Both the position numbers and the translations under genes were made by a program. This document shows, piece after piece, positions 47,140 through 55,523 of a DNA stretch of 64,000 nucleotides; position 1 is the first letter of the stretch; every line of letters starts with the position of its first letter. Location: the NCBI RefSeq assembly GCF_001483745.1, contig NZ_LQBL01000029.1, forward strand, positions 1 through 64,000, given 5' to 3'. The DNA is from Serinicoccus chungangensis. Lineage in GTDB: Bacteria; Actinomycetota; Actinomycetes; Actinomycetales; Dermatophilaceae. The notes below the pieces were generated by a model that saw only the letters and a list, made by a program, of their open reading frames with translations, was not told the DNA's origin and did no database searches.

Positions 47140-48176
47140 CCGAAGAGCGACCCCCACACCTCTTTGGCCCCGTCGGCGATGGCGCTGCCGGCCTCCTTGA
47201 GGGCGGTGCCCGCGGCCTTGCCGGCCTTGGAGCCGATGAAGGCGCCGATCGCGCCGCCGATGAGGGCGCCGCCGACGGTGCCGACGACGGGGATGGGGAT
47301 GAAGCTGCCCGCGATGGCGCCGTAGTGGGCCCCGACGAGCCCGCCGGCGATCGCTCCGCCGCCTTCGGTCGCGACGTTGTAGCCCGCCGAGGCGACGCGC
47401 TGACCGGTGCTGTACTCGGGGTGGTACTGCTGGTCGTGCTCCCACTGGCTCGCCGCCGAGTCCCACACGGTGAGGGCGACGCCCGCGCCACCGAGGAGGC
47501 GGCCACCGGTGCGCGCCCACGTGGGGGGACGCCCGAGGTCCGGGCTGGTGGTGACGTTGGGGCCCGGCCGGTAGGTGGCCTCGTCGGTCAGGGTGCTGAT
47601 GCGGGGCAGCCTCGGGTCTGCCGAGCTGCCCTGGGGGACGAGGATCCCGCTCGGGCGGCGCACCAGGTTGGTGCCCTCGTGCACGTCGTCGGCGCTCCCC
47701 AGGAGGGACGTGAGCTCGTCCAGGGCCCCGGCGGCGGTGACGGTGTCGACCTTGGGCACGTAGAGACGGAAATTGCGGTAGCGCTCCAGCAGCCCCTGCC
47801 CGACACCGAGGGGGAGGGCACCGAACTCGTCGCTCCGGGCGATCTGCTCGATGTTCTCGGTGACCGTCCGGTCCTCGTCCGGCAGGAGGTTGCCGAAGTC
47901 AGGGAGCCAGTAGCCGGCCTCGCGCAGCTCCTGGATCGGCTTCTCGTGGTCGACGTAGTGGATGGCGTGGTCCTTGGCGGCACCGGCCAGCATCGACAAC
48001 GTCTCGGCGAGGGTGCTCGTCCGACGCCGGGCGTCCGGCGCCCCGGCCGACACCCACAGGTCCACCTTCTCGACCTGCGTCGTGATGTCCCCGCCGATCG
48101 TCGACAGGCTGGTGGCCACGCCCAGCGTGGCACCACTCATCGCGATCACACCGTCCGGATCGATGCGGACCGTCAC
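47136..48176 (-). CDS. WXG-like protein with C-terminal glycine zipper
   Basis: This 346-residue protein has a helical N-terminal 130 residues in ESX-substrate style, a linker, then a long Gly/Ala stretch (about 270-330) with repeated GxxxG, such as GGAIAGGLVGAHYG and GGALIGGAIGAFIGSKAG, typical of membrane-inserting glycine zippers. No signal peptide is present. The GTG at 48176 has a GGGAGG ribosome binding site. It is the first of five coupled genes that include a membrane protein and a WXG-like protein. A pore-forming, type VII-exported effector is one reading; a structural surface protein is another. Confidence 0.65.
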   Translation of the reverse strand: MTVRIDPDGVIAMSGATLGVATSLSTIGGDITTQVEKVDLWVSAGAPDARRRTSTLAETLSMLAGAAKDHAIHYVDHEKPIQELREAGYWLPDFGNLLPDEDRTVTENIEQIARSDEFGALPLGVGQGLLERYRNFRLYVPKVDTVTAAGALDELTSLLGSADDVHEGTNLVRRPSGILVPQGSSADPRLPRISTLTDEATYRPGPNVTTSPDLGRPPTWARTGGRLLGGAGVALTVWDSAASQWEHDQQYHPEYSTGQRVASAGYNVATEGGGAIAGGLVGAHYGAIAGSFIPIPVVGTVGGALIGGAIGAFIGSKAGKAAGTALKEAGSAIADGAKEVWGSLFG

Positions 48177-48243
48177 CCCGTGCCTCCCTCATGATCGACC
48201 GCCGGAGCACTCTACCCAGGCCGAGATGGGGCAGCATGGACGG

Positions 48244-49671
48244 GTGCCCGCCCCTCAGCGCCCCCACATCCTGCTGATCCTCACCGACGATCACGCGGCC
48301 CACGCCGTGAGCGCCTACGGCTCGCGGATCAACACCACCCCGCACATCGACGGGATCGCCGAGCGTGGCGTGCGGTTCGACCGCTGCTTCGTCACCAACT
48401 CGCTGTGCACCCCGAGCCGGGCCAGCATCCTCACCGGCACCTACAGCCACGTCAACAGGGTGCGGACCCTGTCGACGCCCATCGACCCGAGCCAGCCGAC
48501 CTTGGTGTCGCTGCTCGAGGAGGCGGGCTACCGCACCGGCCTCGTCGGCAAGTGGCACCTGGGCGAGGGCCCGGCCCACCAGCCCCAGGGCTTCGACCAC
48601 TGGGAGATCCTCGTCGACCAGGGGGAGTACGTCGACCCCACCATCGTCAGCCCGGAGGGCACCCGCACCGAACCGGGCTACGCCACGGACGTCCTCACCG
48701 ACCTGGCCCTGGGCTGGCTGGACTCCCTCGAGGGGGACGAGCCGTGGTGCCTGCTGCTGTGGCACAAGGCCCCGCACCGGCCCTGGGTGCCGGCGCCACG
48801 GCACACCGAGCTCTTCACCGACCCGATCCCGCTGCCGGTGACCTTCGAGGACGACCACACCGGTCGGTCGCAGGCGGTGCAGGACGTGTGGATGAGCGTG
48901 GCCGAGCACCTGAACGCGGAGGACCTCAAGGTCGACCCGCCGGAGGGCCTGGCGGGGCCCGCCCTCACCCGGTGGAAGTACCAGCGGTGGATGGAGGACT
49001 ACCTGCGCTGCGTGCAGGCGGTCGACGAGAGCGTGGGACGGGTGGTCGAGGCGCTCCGCGCGCGCGGCGAGCTGGACGACACCGTGCTCGCCTACAGCTC
49101 GGACCAGGGCTTCTTCCTGGGCGACCACGGGTGGTTCGACAAGCGGCTGATGTTCGAGGAGTCGATCCGGATGCCGCTCGTGCTGTCCTGGCCGCGCGGC
49201 CTTCCCGGCGGTGGCGTGCACGACGGCATCGTGTCCAACGTCGACCTCGCGCCGACGATCCTCGAGGCCTGCGGGGTCCCGGCGCACCCCCGGATGCAGG
49301 GCCGCAGCTTCTGGCGCGACCTCGTCGGAGGCGACGCCCCGCCCCCGGCCGACGGCCTCTACTACCGCTACTGGGAGCACGCGGACGGCAACCACCACGC
49401 GCCGGCGCACTACGGCTACCGCACCGAGCGGCACAAGCTCGTCTACTACTACAACGACCCGATGGGGCTGCCCGGCACGACCGGTGGCCCCGGCGAGCCG
49501 GAGTGGGAGCTCTACGACCTGCGGGCCGACCCCCTCGAGCTGCGCAACGTCGCCGACGACCCCGGCTACGCGGAGGTCCGCGAGGAGCTGGAGGCCCGGA
49601 TGTGGCGGGCGCAGGCCGAGCTGGGGGACGAGCCGCACCCGAGCCAGCCGGTGCCCCGCCTGCTGGGCTGA
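48244..49671 (+). CDS. S1-family sulfatase
   Basis: This 475-residue sulfatase has the formylglycine signature CTPSR with Cys near residue 55, metal-binding Asp pair at the N-terminus (ILTDDH), GKWHLG near 102 and the C-terminal metal site SDQGFFLGDHGWFDKRLMFEES, given in part. No signal peptide is seen, so it is likely cytosolic. An anaerobic or aerobic maturase must act on it but none is nearby. The start is GTG 48244; ATG 48226 is an alternative. It precedes a LacI regulator and glycan-import genes, suggesting desulfation of an imported sugar. Confidence 0.85.
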   Translation: MPAPQRPHILLILTDDHAAHAVSAYGSRINTTPHIDGIAERGVRFDRCFVTNSLCTPSRASILTGTYSHVNRVRTLSTPIDPSQPTLVSLLEEAGYRTGLVGKWHLGEGPAHQPQGFDHWEILVDQGEYVDPTIVSPEGTRTEPGYATDVLTDLALGWLDSLEGDEPWCLLLWHKAPHRPWVPAPRHTELFTDPIPLPVTFEDDHTGRSQAVQDVWMSVAEHLNAEDLKVDPPEGLAGPALTRWKYQRWMEDYLRCVQAVDESVGRVVEALRARGELDDTVLAYSSDQGFFLGDHGWFDKRLMFEESIRMPLVLSWPRGLPGGGVHDGIVSNVDLAPTILEACGVPAHPRMQGRSFWRDLVGGDAPPPADGLYYRYWEHADGNHHAPAHYGYRTERHKLVYYYNDPMGLPGTTGGPGEPEWELYDLRADPLELRNVADDPGYAEVREELEARMWRAQAELGDEPHPSQPVPRLLG

Positions 49672-49725
49672 GACCGGGCGGTAGCCTTCCGGGGAGTCCG
49701 GGCAGGCCGGCAGGAGGAAGGGCCG

Positions 49726-50733
49726 ATGGTGGAGAGCACGGGGCGACGCCCCACGATCTACTCGGTCGCCGACCGCGCAGGGGTCTCGATCGCCACCGTC
49801 TCCCGGGTGCTGCGCCGACCCGGCGAGGTGCGCGCGTCGACCCGTGACCGCGTGCTCGCGGTCGTCGAGGAGCTGGGCTACGTCCCCGACGGTGCCGCGC
49901 GCTCGCTCGCGGTGAAGTCGCACGAGGCCCACGGCCTGGTGCTGCCCGAGCTGCGCGGGCCCTACTACGCCGACCTGCTCACCGGCTACGAGCAGGGTGC
50001 GGCCGAGGGTGGCGCCAGCGTCGTCGTGCTGCTCACCCACGGCAAGGACGACGTGGACCTGCTCGTGCGCCGGCTGGCCGGCCGGGTCGACGGGATGGTG
50101 CTCATGGGCGCGGTGCCCGTGTCCACCGGCACGGTCGCCGCGGTGCGCGCCAAGCTGCCGGTGCTCGTGCTGGCCGACCGGCACCAGGTCTCGGTCGAGA
50201 GCTTCAGCACCGAGAACGTCCGCAGCGCCGAGCAGCTGACCCGGCACCTCATCGACGTGCACGGGCGGCGCACGCTGCGCTTCGTCGGGTCGCCGGAGTT
50301 CGCCGACGACGTCCGGGAGAGGTATGCCGGCTTCGTCGCCGCCCACGAGGCGGCGGGCCTGGTGCCGGCCGAGCCGGTGCCGGCCACCTTCCGCGAGGAC
50401 GACGGTCCCCGGGTGGCCTCGTTGCTGGTCGAGGACGGGCTCGGGGCGGACGGCGTGGTCTGCGCCAACGACGAGCTGGCGCTGTCGGTGATGCAGCGGC
50501 TGCTGGCGGCGGGCGTGGACGTGCCGGGGCGGATCAGCGTCACCGGGTGGGACGACGTCATGGCCGCCCGGTACGTCACCCCGGGGCTGACCACGGTGAG
50601 CCAGCCGGTGCGCGAGCTCGGCCGTGAGGTGGCGGTGCGGATGCGCGCGCTGCTGGAGGACCGGCACTCGGCCCCCGAGCAGCACGTGCTGCCGACCCGG
50701 CTGGTGCTGCGGCAGTCCTGCGGGTGCGCCTGA
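49726..50733 (+). CDS. LacI-family regulator of the glucan locus
   Basis: This 335-residue repressor has a helix-turn-helix (YSVADRAGVSIATVSRVLRR) and a sugar-binding core; the C-terminus ends SCGCA. AGGAGGAAGG precedes the ATG, and TAGCCT at 49682-49687 is a candidate -10. A perfect palindrome 48 bp after its stop is the likely operator controlling the importer and the two glycosidases. The inducer is unknown, presumably a product of the GH144/GH3 pathway. Confidence 0.86.
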   Translation: MVESTGRRPTIYSVADRAGVSIATVSRVLRRPGEVRASTRDRVLAVVEELGYVPDGAARSLAVKSHEAHGLVLPELRGPYYADLLTGYEQGAAEGGASVVVLLTHGKDDVDLLVRRLAGRVDGMVLMGAVPVSTGTVAAVRAKLPVLVLADRHQVSVESFSTENVRSAEQLTRHLIDVHGRRTLRFVGSPEFADDVRERYAGFVAAHEAAGLVPAEPVPATFREDDGPRVASLLVEDGLGADGVVCANDELALSVMQRLLAAGVDVPGRISVTGWDDVMAARYVTPGLTTVSQPVRELGREVAVRMRALLEDRHSAPEQHVLPTRLVLRQSCGCA

Positions 50734-50737
50734 CCCC

Positions 50738-50792
50738 TTGTGCTGACCCGGGGGCGGGTGTATCTTCGGCGGGACGCGATGTAAGCGCTTAC
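50738..50792 (+). promoter_or_regulatory. Promoter and LacI operator of the glucan importer operon
   Basis: TTGTGC (50738-50743) and TATCTT (50761-50766) are 17 bp apart, a good -35/-10 pair. The perfect palindrome GTAAGCGCTTAC at 50781-50792 follows about 14 bp downstream, where bound LacI-type repressor would block elongation. The central CG is typical. Confidence 0.75.
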
Positions 50793-50810
50793 GACGACGA
50801 AGGAGTCCTC

Positions 50811-52103
50811 ATGCGACGTTCCACCCTGCTGGTCGCCCTCACGACCACGACCGCCCTGGCCCTCTCCGGGTGCGGCCGGGACGACGGCGGTGCGGGTGAC
50901 GCGGGTGCCCCCCAGACCGGGGAGGCGGTCTCGACCGACGACCTGTCCGGCGAGCTGGAGGTCTGGGCGATGGGTGCCGAGGGGGAGGCGCTCCCCGAGC
51001 TGGTCGCCGGTTTCGAGGAGCAGTACCCCGAGGTGAGCGTCAACGTGACCCCGGTCCCGTGGGACTCGGCGCACGACAAGTTCGTCAACTCCATCACCGC
51101 CGGCACCACGCCCGACGTCGCGATGATCGGTACCACGTGGATGGGCGAGTTCGCCGGCATGGATGCCCTGGACCCCACCCCGGGCTCCATCGACACCTCG
51201 GCGTTCTTCGAGGGGGCGCAGGGCACGACCGAGGTGGAGGGTACGTCCTACGGCGTGCCGTGGTACGTCGAGACCCGGATGGTCTACTACCGCACCGACA
51301 TCGCCTCCGAGGCCGGCTACGACGAGGTGCCCACCGACCAGGAGGGCTTCCAGGAGATGGCGGCCGCCATGCAGGAGCAGGAGGGGGTCGACTGGGGCAT
51401 CAGCCTGCAGCCCGGCCAGACCGGCTCCTGGCAGACCGTGGTGCCCTTCGCCTGGTCCCGCGGCGCGGAGATCGCGACCGAGGACGCCTACACGCTGGAC
51501 ACCCCGGAGACCGTCGCCGCCGTCGACTACTTCGGCAGCTTCTTCGACGAGGGGATCGCCGACGCCAACCCGCCGGAGGGCCAGACCGAGGCCACCTTCA
51601 CCGACGGCAGCGTCCCGATGTTCGTCTCCGGGCCGTGGATGATGAGCCTCGTCGAGGACTTCGCCGCCGAGGGCGGGGAGGAGGACTTCGGGTCGATGTA
51701 CGACGTCGCCCCCATCCCCACCGCCGACGGCGGGGAGTCCAGCTCCTTCATCGGCGGCTCCAACCTCGGCGTCTTCGCCGACACCGAGAACCGCGACGCC
51801 GCGTGGGCGCTCGTCGACTGGCTGACCCAGCCGGAGACGCAGGTGGAGTGGTACGACATGACCAGCGCGCTGCCCTCGGTGCAGTCCGCCTGGGACGACG
51901 AGGCGCTGACCGAGGACGAGAAGCTCGCGAAGTTCGGCGAGCAGCTCACCACCGCCCAGGCCCCGCCGTCGTTCCCCACGTGGGAGCAGGTCGCCGCCGC
52001 CTTCGACGCCGAGATGGAGAAGGTCGCCAAGCAGGACCTCTCCGGCGAGGAGGCCGTCCAGACCGCCCAGCAGCAGGCGGAGTCCATCGGCACCGGGCAG
52101 TAA
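50811..52103 (+). CDS. Sugar ABC importer, extracellular substrate-binding lipoprotein
   Basis: This 430-residue family-1 solute-binding protein has lipobox LSGC near residue 20, then a two-domain binding fold with the usual GTTPDVAMIGTTWMGEFAG and SGPWMMSLVED regions. Ligands of such proteins with MalF/MalG-type permeases are oligosaccharides. GAAGGAG precedes the ATG. It is first in the operon and followed by two permeases and two glycosidases; no ATPase gene is present, so a shared MsmK/MsiK-like ATPase encoded elsewhere is expected. Confidence 0.87.
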   Translation: MRRSTLLVALTTTTALALSGCGRDDGGAGDAGAPQTGEAVSTDDLSGELEVWAMGAEGEALPELVAGFEEQYPEVSVNVTPVPWDSAHDKFVNSITAGTTPDVAMIGTTWMGEFAGMDALDPTPGSIDTSAFFEGAQGTTEVEGTSYGVPWYVETRMVYYRTDIASEAGYDEVPTDQEGFQEMAAAMQEQEGVDWGISLQPGQTGSWQTVVPFAWSRGAEIATEDAYTLDTPETVAAVDYFGSFFDEGIADANPPEGQTEATFTDGSVPMFVSGPWMMSLVEDFAAEGGEEDFGSMYDVAPIPTADGGESSSFIGGSNLGVFADTENRDAAWALVDWLTQPETQVEWYDMTSALPSVQSAWDDEALTEDEKLAKFGEQLTTAQAPPSFPTWEQVAAAFDAEMEKVAKQDLSGEEAVQTAQQQAESIGTGQ

Positions 52104-52107
52104 GCCG

Positions 52108-53067
52108 GTGAGCGCCGTCACCGGGACGCGCCGAGGCGCCCCGCAGACCAGCCGTGAGGCCAGGAAGGCCGGCTCCTCGCGCCCGCCCGGCGCGGGACGT
52201 GAGGAACGGGCCGGCTGGCTGCTGACCCTGCCCTTCCTGCTCCTCTTCGGCGTCTTCACCGCCTGGCCGGTGGTCCAGTCCGTCTTCTTCTCCGTCACCG
52301 ACATCACCAACCGGGACCTGCGCACGCCGTTCCAGGTGAACTTCGTCGCCTTCGAGCAGTACGCCAAGGCCTTCGGCGACCCGGTGTTCCGGCAGGCGGC
52401 GCTCAACACCGCATACTTCGTGCTCGTCGGGGTGCCGCTGACGATGACCATCGCGCTGGCCGCGGCCATCGCGCTCAACACCGGGATCACCCGCTTCCGG
52501 GCGGTCTACCGGCTCGGCTTCTACACCCCGGTCATCACCTCGATCGTGGCGGTCGCCGTGGTGTGGCGGTTCCTGCTGCACCCCGACAGCGGCCTGGTCA
52601 ACACCGTCCTGGCGTGGGTCGGCATCGACGGGCCCAACTGGCTCGGGTCGACGACCTGGGCGATGCCCTCGCTCATCGCCATGGCGACCTGGCGCAACTT
52701 CGGCACCGCCATGATCATCTTCCTGGCCGGCCTGCAGGCGGTGCCCCAGCAGCTGCACGAGGCGGCGGCGATCGACGGGGCCAACGCGTGGCAGCGGTTC
52801 CGCAACGTCACCGTCCCGGTCCTGCGGCCGACGATCCTCTTCGTCTCGGTGACCACCGCGATCGGCTACCTGCAGTTCTTCGAGGAGCCCTTCGTCATGA
52901 CCCAGGGCGGTCCCCTCAACAGCACGATCTCGGCGTCGATGTACACCTACCAGCAGTTCAGCTTCGGCAACTACGGGTATGCCGCCGCGCTGAGCTACCT
53001 CATCTTCCTCGTCATCGCGATCGTCACCGCGCTGCAGTTCCGCTTCCTCTCCGAGAAGGAGGACTGA
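52108..53067 (+). CDS. Sugar ABC importer permease, MalF/UgpA type
   Basis: This 319-residue protein has a basic N-terminus and about six membrane helices, with the EAA loop HEAAAIDGANAWQRFRNVTVP near residue 215. The GTG at 52108 lies 4 nt after the binding-protein stop. It pairs with the next permease to form the channel. Confidence 0.88.
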   Translation: MSAVTGTRRGAPQTSREARKAGSSRPPGAGREERAGWLLTLPFLLLFGVFTAWPVVQSVFFSVTDITNRDLRTPFQVNFVAFEQYAKAFGDPVFRQAALNTAYFVLVGVPLTMTIALAAAIALNTGITRFRAVYRLGFYTPVITSIVAVAVVWRFLLHPDSGLVNTVLAWVGIDGPNWLGSTTWAMPSLIAMATWRNFGTAMIIFLAGLQAVPQQLHEAAAIDGANAWQRFRNVTVPVLRPTILFVSVTTAIGYLQFFEEPFVMTQGGPLNSTISASMYTYQQFSFGNYGYAAALSYLIFLVIAIVTALQFRFLSEKED

Positions 53068-53070
53068 ACG

Positions 53071-53892
53071 ATGATCGGCACCCGGTCGCGCTGGTGGCTC
53101 TACGTGCTGCTCACGGTGGCGCTCGTCCTGGTCATCACCCCCTTCGCGTGGATGGTGCTCGGCTCGTTCAAGACCAACGCCGAGCTGCGGCAGATCCCCC
53201 CGACGTGGTGGCCGCAGAACCCGACGCTGGACAACTTCACCCAGCTCTTCAGCCGGCTGTCCTTCGGGACCTACTTCAGCAACTCCACGATCGTCGCGGT
53301 GGTCGTCACGGCGGGCAACCTGCTCTTCTGCTCGATGGTCGGCTACGCCCTGGCCATGCTGCGCTTCCGCGGCCGCAGGCTCATCTTCGCCCTCATCCTG
53401 GGCACCCTGATGATCCCCGGGGTCGTCACCTTCGTGCCGCTGTTCGTCCTCGTCGCCAACCTCGGCCTCGTCGACACGCTGCCCGGGCTGTTCCTGCCCT
53501 TCCTCGTCGCGCCGTTCGGCGTCTTCCTCATGCGTCAGTTCGTCCTCGGGCTGCCCCGCGACCTCGTGGAGGCGGCCCGGATCGACGGTGCCGGGGAGTT
53601 CCGGATCTTCTTCCAGGTCATCCTGCCGCTGCTGACGCCGGCCCTGGCCACGCTGGGGATCCTCACCTTCCTGGGCAGCTGGAACAACTTCCTCTGGCCC
53701 CTCGTGGTCGCCCAGAGCAACGACACCTACACCCTGCCGGTGGCGCTCGCGCTCTACTCCACCGGGCAGAACGAGCAGCAGTACGGCCTGCTCATGGCCG
53801 GCGCGACGATCGTCGTCCTACCCGTGCTGGTCGTGTTCCTCATCTTCCAGCGGCGGTTCATCCAAGGGATCGCCACGACCGGGATCAAGTGA
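53071..53892 (+). CDS. Sugar ABC importer permease, MalG/UgpE type
   Basis: This 273-residue protein has six membrane helices and the EAA loop LVEAARIDGAGEFRIFFQVILP, given in part. It starts 3 nt after the first permease. Together with the binding protein it makes an importer lacking a local ATPase. Confidence 0.88.
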   Translation: MIGTRSRWWLYVLLTVALVLVITPFAWMVLGSFKTNAELRQIPPTWWPQNPTLDNFTQLFSRLSFGTYFSNSTIVAVVVTAGNLLFCSMVGYALAMLRFRGRRLIFALILGTLMIPGVVTFVPLFVLVANLGLVDTLPGLFLPFLVAPFGVFLMRQFVLGLPRDLVEAARIDGAGEFRIFFQVILPLLTPALATLGILTFLGSWNNFLWPLVVAQSNDTYTLPVALALYSTGQNEQQYGLLMAGATIVVLPVLVVFLIFQRRFIQGIATTGIK

Positions 53893-53939
53893 GTCCCGGG
53901 CCTCCCTCCCTCCCCTCCATCCCCCACGAAGGAGCACCG

Positions 53940-55523
53940 ATGCACCCGCTCGACGCACGTCATACCTCGCTGTCCCGCCGCACCATGCTGGCCGGAGGGC
54001 TGGCCGGGGGCGTCGCCCTCGGTATGCCCTCGGCCGCCCTCGCCACCCCGCCCGGCCACGCGCGCCCCGGCCGCCCCGGCCGCCCGGGTCGGCCCGGGCC
54101 GGCGCCGGAGGGCACCGACGCCGCCACCCTCCGGCGGTGGACGCGGGACACGTGGGCCTCGATGGTCGCGATGACGCCGCAGGACACCGGGCTGGTGTCC
54201 GACAACATCACCGGCGACCTGTCCACGCCGGGCGTCTACACCTCGCCGACCAACATCGGCGGCTACCTGTGGTCGGCGATCGTCGCCCGCGACCTGGGCC
54301 TCATCACCCCCGGTGAGGCGACCCGCCGGATCCGGCGCACCCTGCGCACGCTGCAGGGGATGGAGCACCACGAGCCCAGCGGGATGTACTTCAACTGGTA
54401 CGACCCGCGGGACGGCTCGGTCATCTACGACTGGCCCGAGAGCGGCGACCCGGTCGTGCCGTTCGTCTCCAGCATCGACGCCTCCTGGCTCGGCGCCGCG
54501 CTGCTCGTCGTGCGCAACGCGGACCGGCCCAACGCCCGGCTCGCCGGCCGGCTCTTCGACCGGATGCGCTTCGACGTCTTCGCCGACCCCACCTTCGACA
54601 AGCCCTACCTCAACTACGGCGGGTTCTACCTCGAGGAGCCCACCCGGTTGCTCTCGCCGCCGCGCACCGAGGCCCGCGACCTCATCGACGCGGGCACGCC
54701 GGTCTGGTACACCGCCGACCACCACTACGACACCATCGTGTCCGAGACCCGCATCACCACCTACCTCGGCATCATGAAAGGCCAGGTGCCGCCGGAGGCC
54801 TACTTCCAGGCGTGGCGGACCTTCCCGCCGGAGTGGACCTGGCCGGAGATGCCGCCGGTCGGGCAGTGGCGGACCTACCTGGGCGTCGACGTCTTCGAGG
54901 GCGCCCACGACTACCTCGGCCACCGCACGGTCCCCGGCTGGGGCGGCTCGATGTTCGAGGAGCTCATGCCCAACGTCTTCGTGCCCGAGGAGAGCTGGGC
55001 GCCCGACTCCTGGGGCCGCAACCACCCCAACCACGTCGCGGTGCAGGCCGCGCACGGGCTGGCCGAGTACGGCTACTGGGGGTTCTCGCCCGCGAGCCAC
55101 CCCGCCGGTGGCTACGCCGAGTGGGGCGTGGACGCCCTCGGGCTGAACCCGGAGGGCTACTTCTCCGACGTGGAGCGCACCGACCGGGTGCACGGGCAGC
55201 CCGAGCCGGACTACGGCCAGGGTGTCGTCACCCCGCACGCGGCCTTCCTGGCGATGATGCACGCCCCGGCGCAGTCCTACGACAACCTCGTCGCGATCGA
55301 GGCCGACTTCGACTCCTACGGGCCGGGCGGCTTCTACGACGCGGTCAACACCAGCTCGGGGCAGGTCGCCACCCGCTACCTCTCGCTGGACCAGGCGATG
55401 ATCCTCGGGGCGCTCGGCAACGTCCTGGGCGGCGGTCTGCTGCAGCGCTACTTCACCACCGGCGCGGCCGAGCGCGTGCTGCGCCCGGTGCTGGCCATGG
55501 AGGAGTTCGGGGCGAGCGCATGA
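53940..55523 (+). CDS. Tat-secreted glycoamylase-like hydrolase (GH144-like, possible beta-1,2-glucanase)
   Basis: This 527-residue protein has a signal of Tat type (SRRTMLAGGLAGG), a linker of repeated PGR, and an (alpha/alpha)6-type domain with GVYTSPTNIGGYLWS near residue 98 and GWGGSMFEELMPNVFVPEE near 337, segments of the Glycoamylase domain (PF10091) that includes GH144 endo-beta-1,2-glucanases. Substrate is inferred from the family and is uncertain because the domain is broad. An ATG with upstream GAAGGAG starts it 48 nt after the permease. Its stop overlaps the GH3 start. Confidence 0.72.
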   Translation: MHPLDARHTSLSRRTMLAGGLAGGVALGMPSAALATPPGHARPGRPGRPGRPGPAPEGTDAATLRRWTRDTWASMVAMTPQDTGLVSDNITGDLSTPGVYTSPTNIGGYLWSAIVARDLGLITPGEATRRIRRTLRTLQGMEHHEPSGMYFNWYDPRDGSVIYDWPESGDPVVPFVSSIDASWLGAALLVVRNADRPNARLAGRLFDRMRFDVFADPTFDKPYLNYGGFYLEEPTRLLSPPRTEARDLIDAGTPVWYTADHHYDTIVSETRITTYLGIMKGQVPPEAYFQAWRTFPPEWTWPEMPPVGQWRTYLGVDVFEGAHDYLGHRTVPGWGGSMFEELMPNVFVPEESWAPDSWGRNHPNHVAVQAAHGLAEYGYWGFSPASHPAGGYAEWGVDALGLNPEGYFSDVERTDRVHGQPEPDYGQGVVTPHAAFLAMMHAPAQSYDNLVAIEADFDSYGPGGFYDAVNTSSGQVATRYLSLDQAMILGALGNVLGGGLLQRYFTTGAAERVLRPVLAMEEFGASA

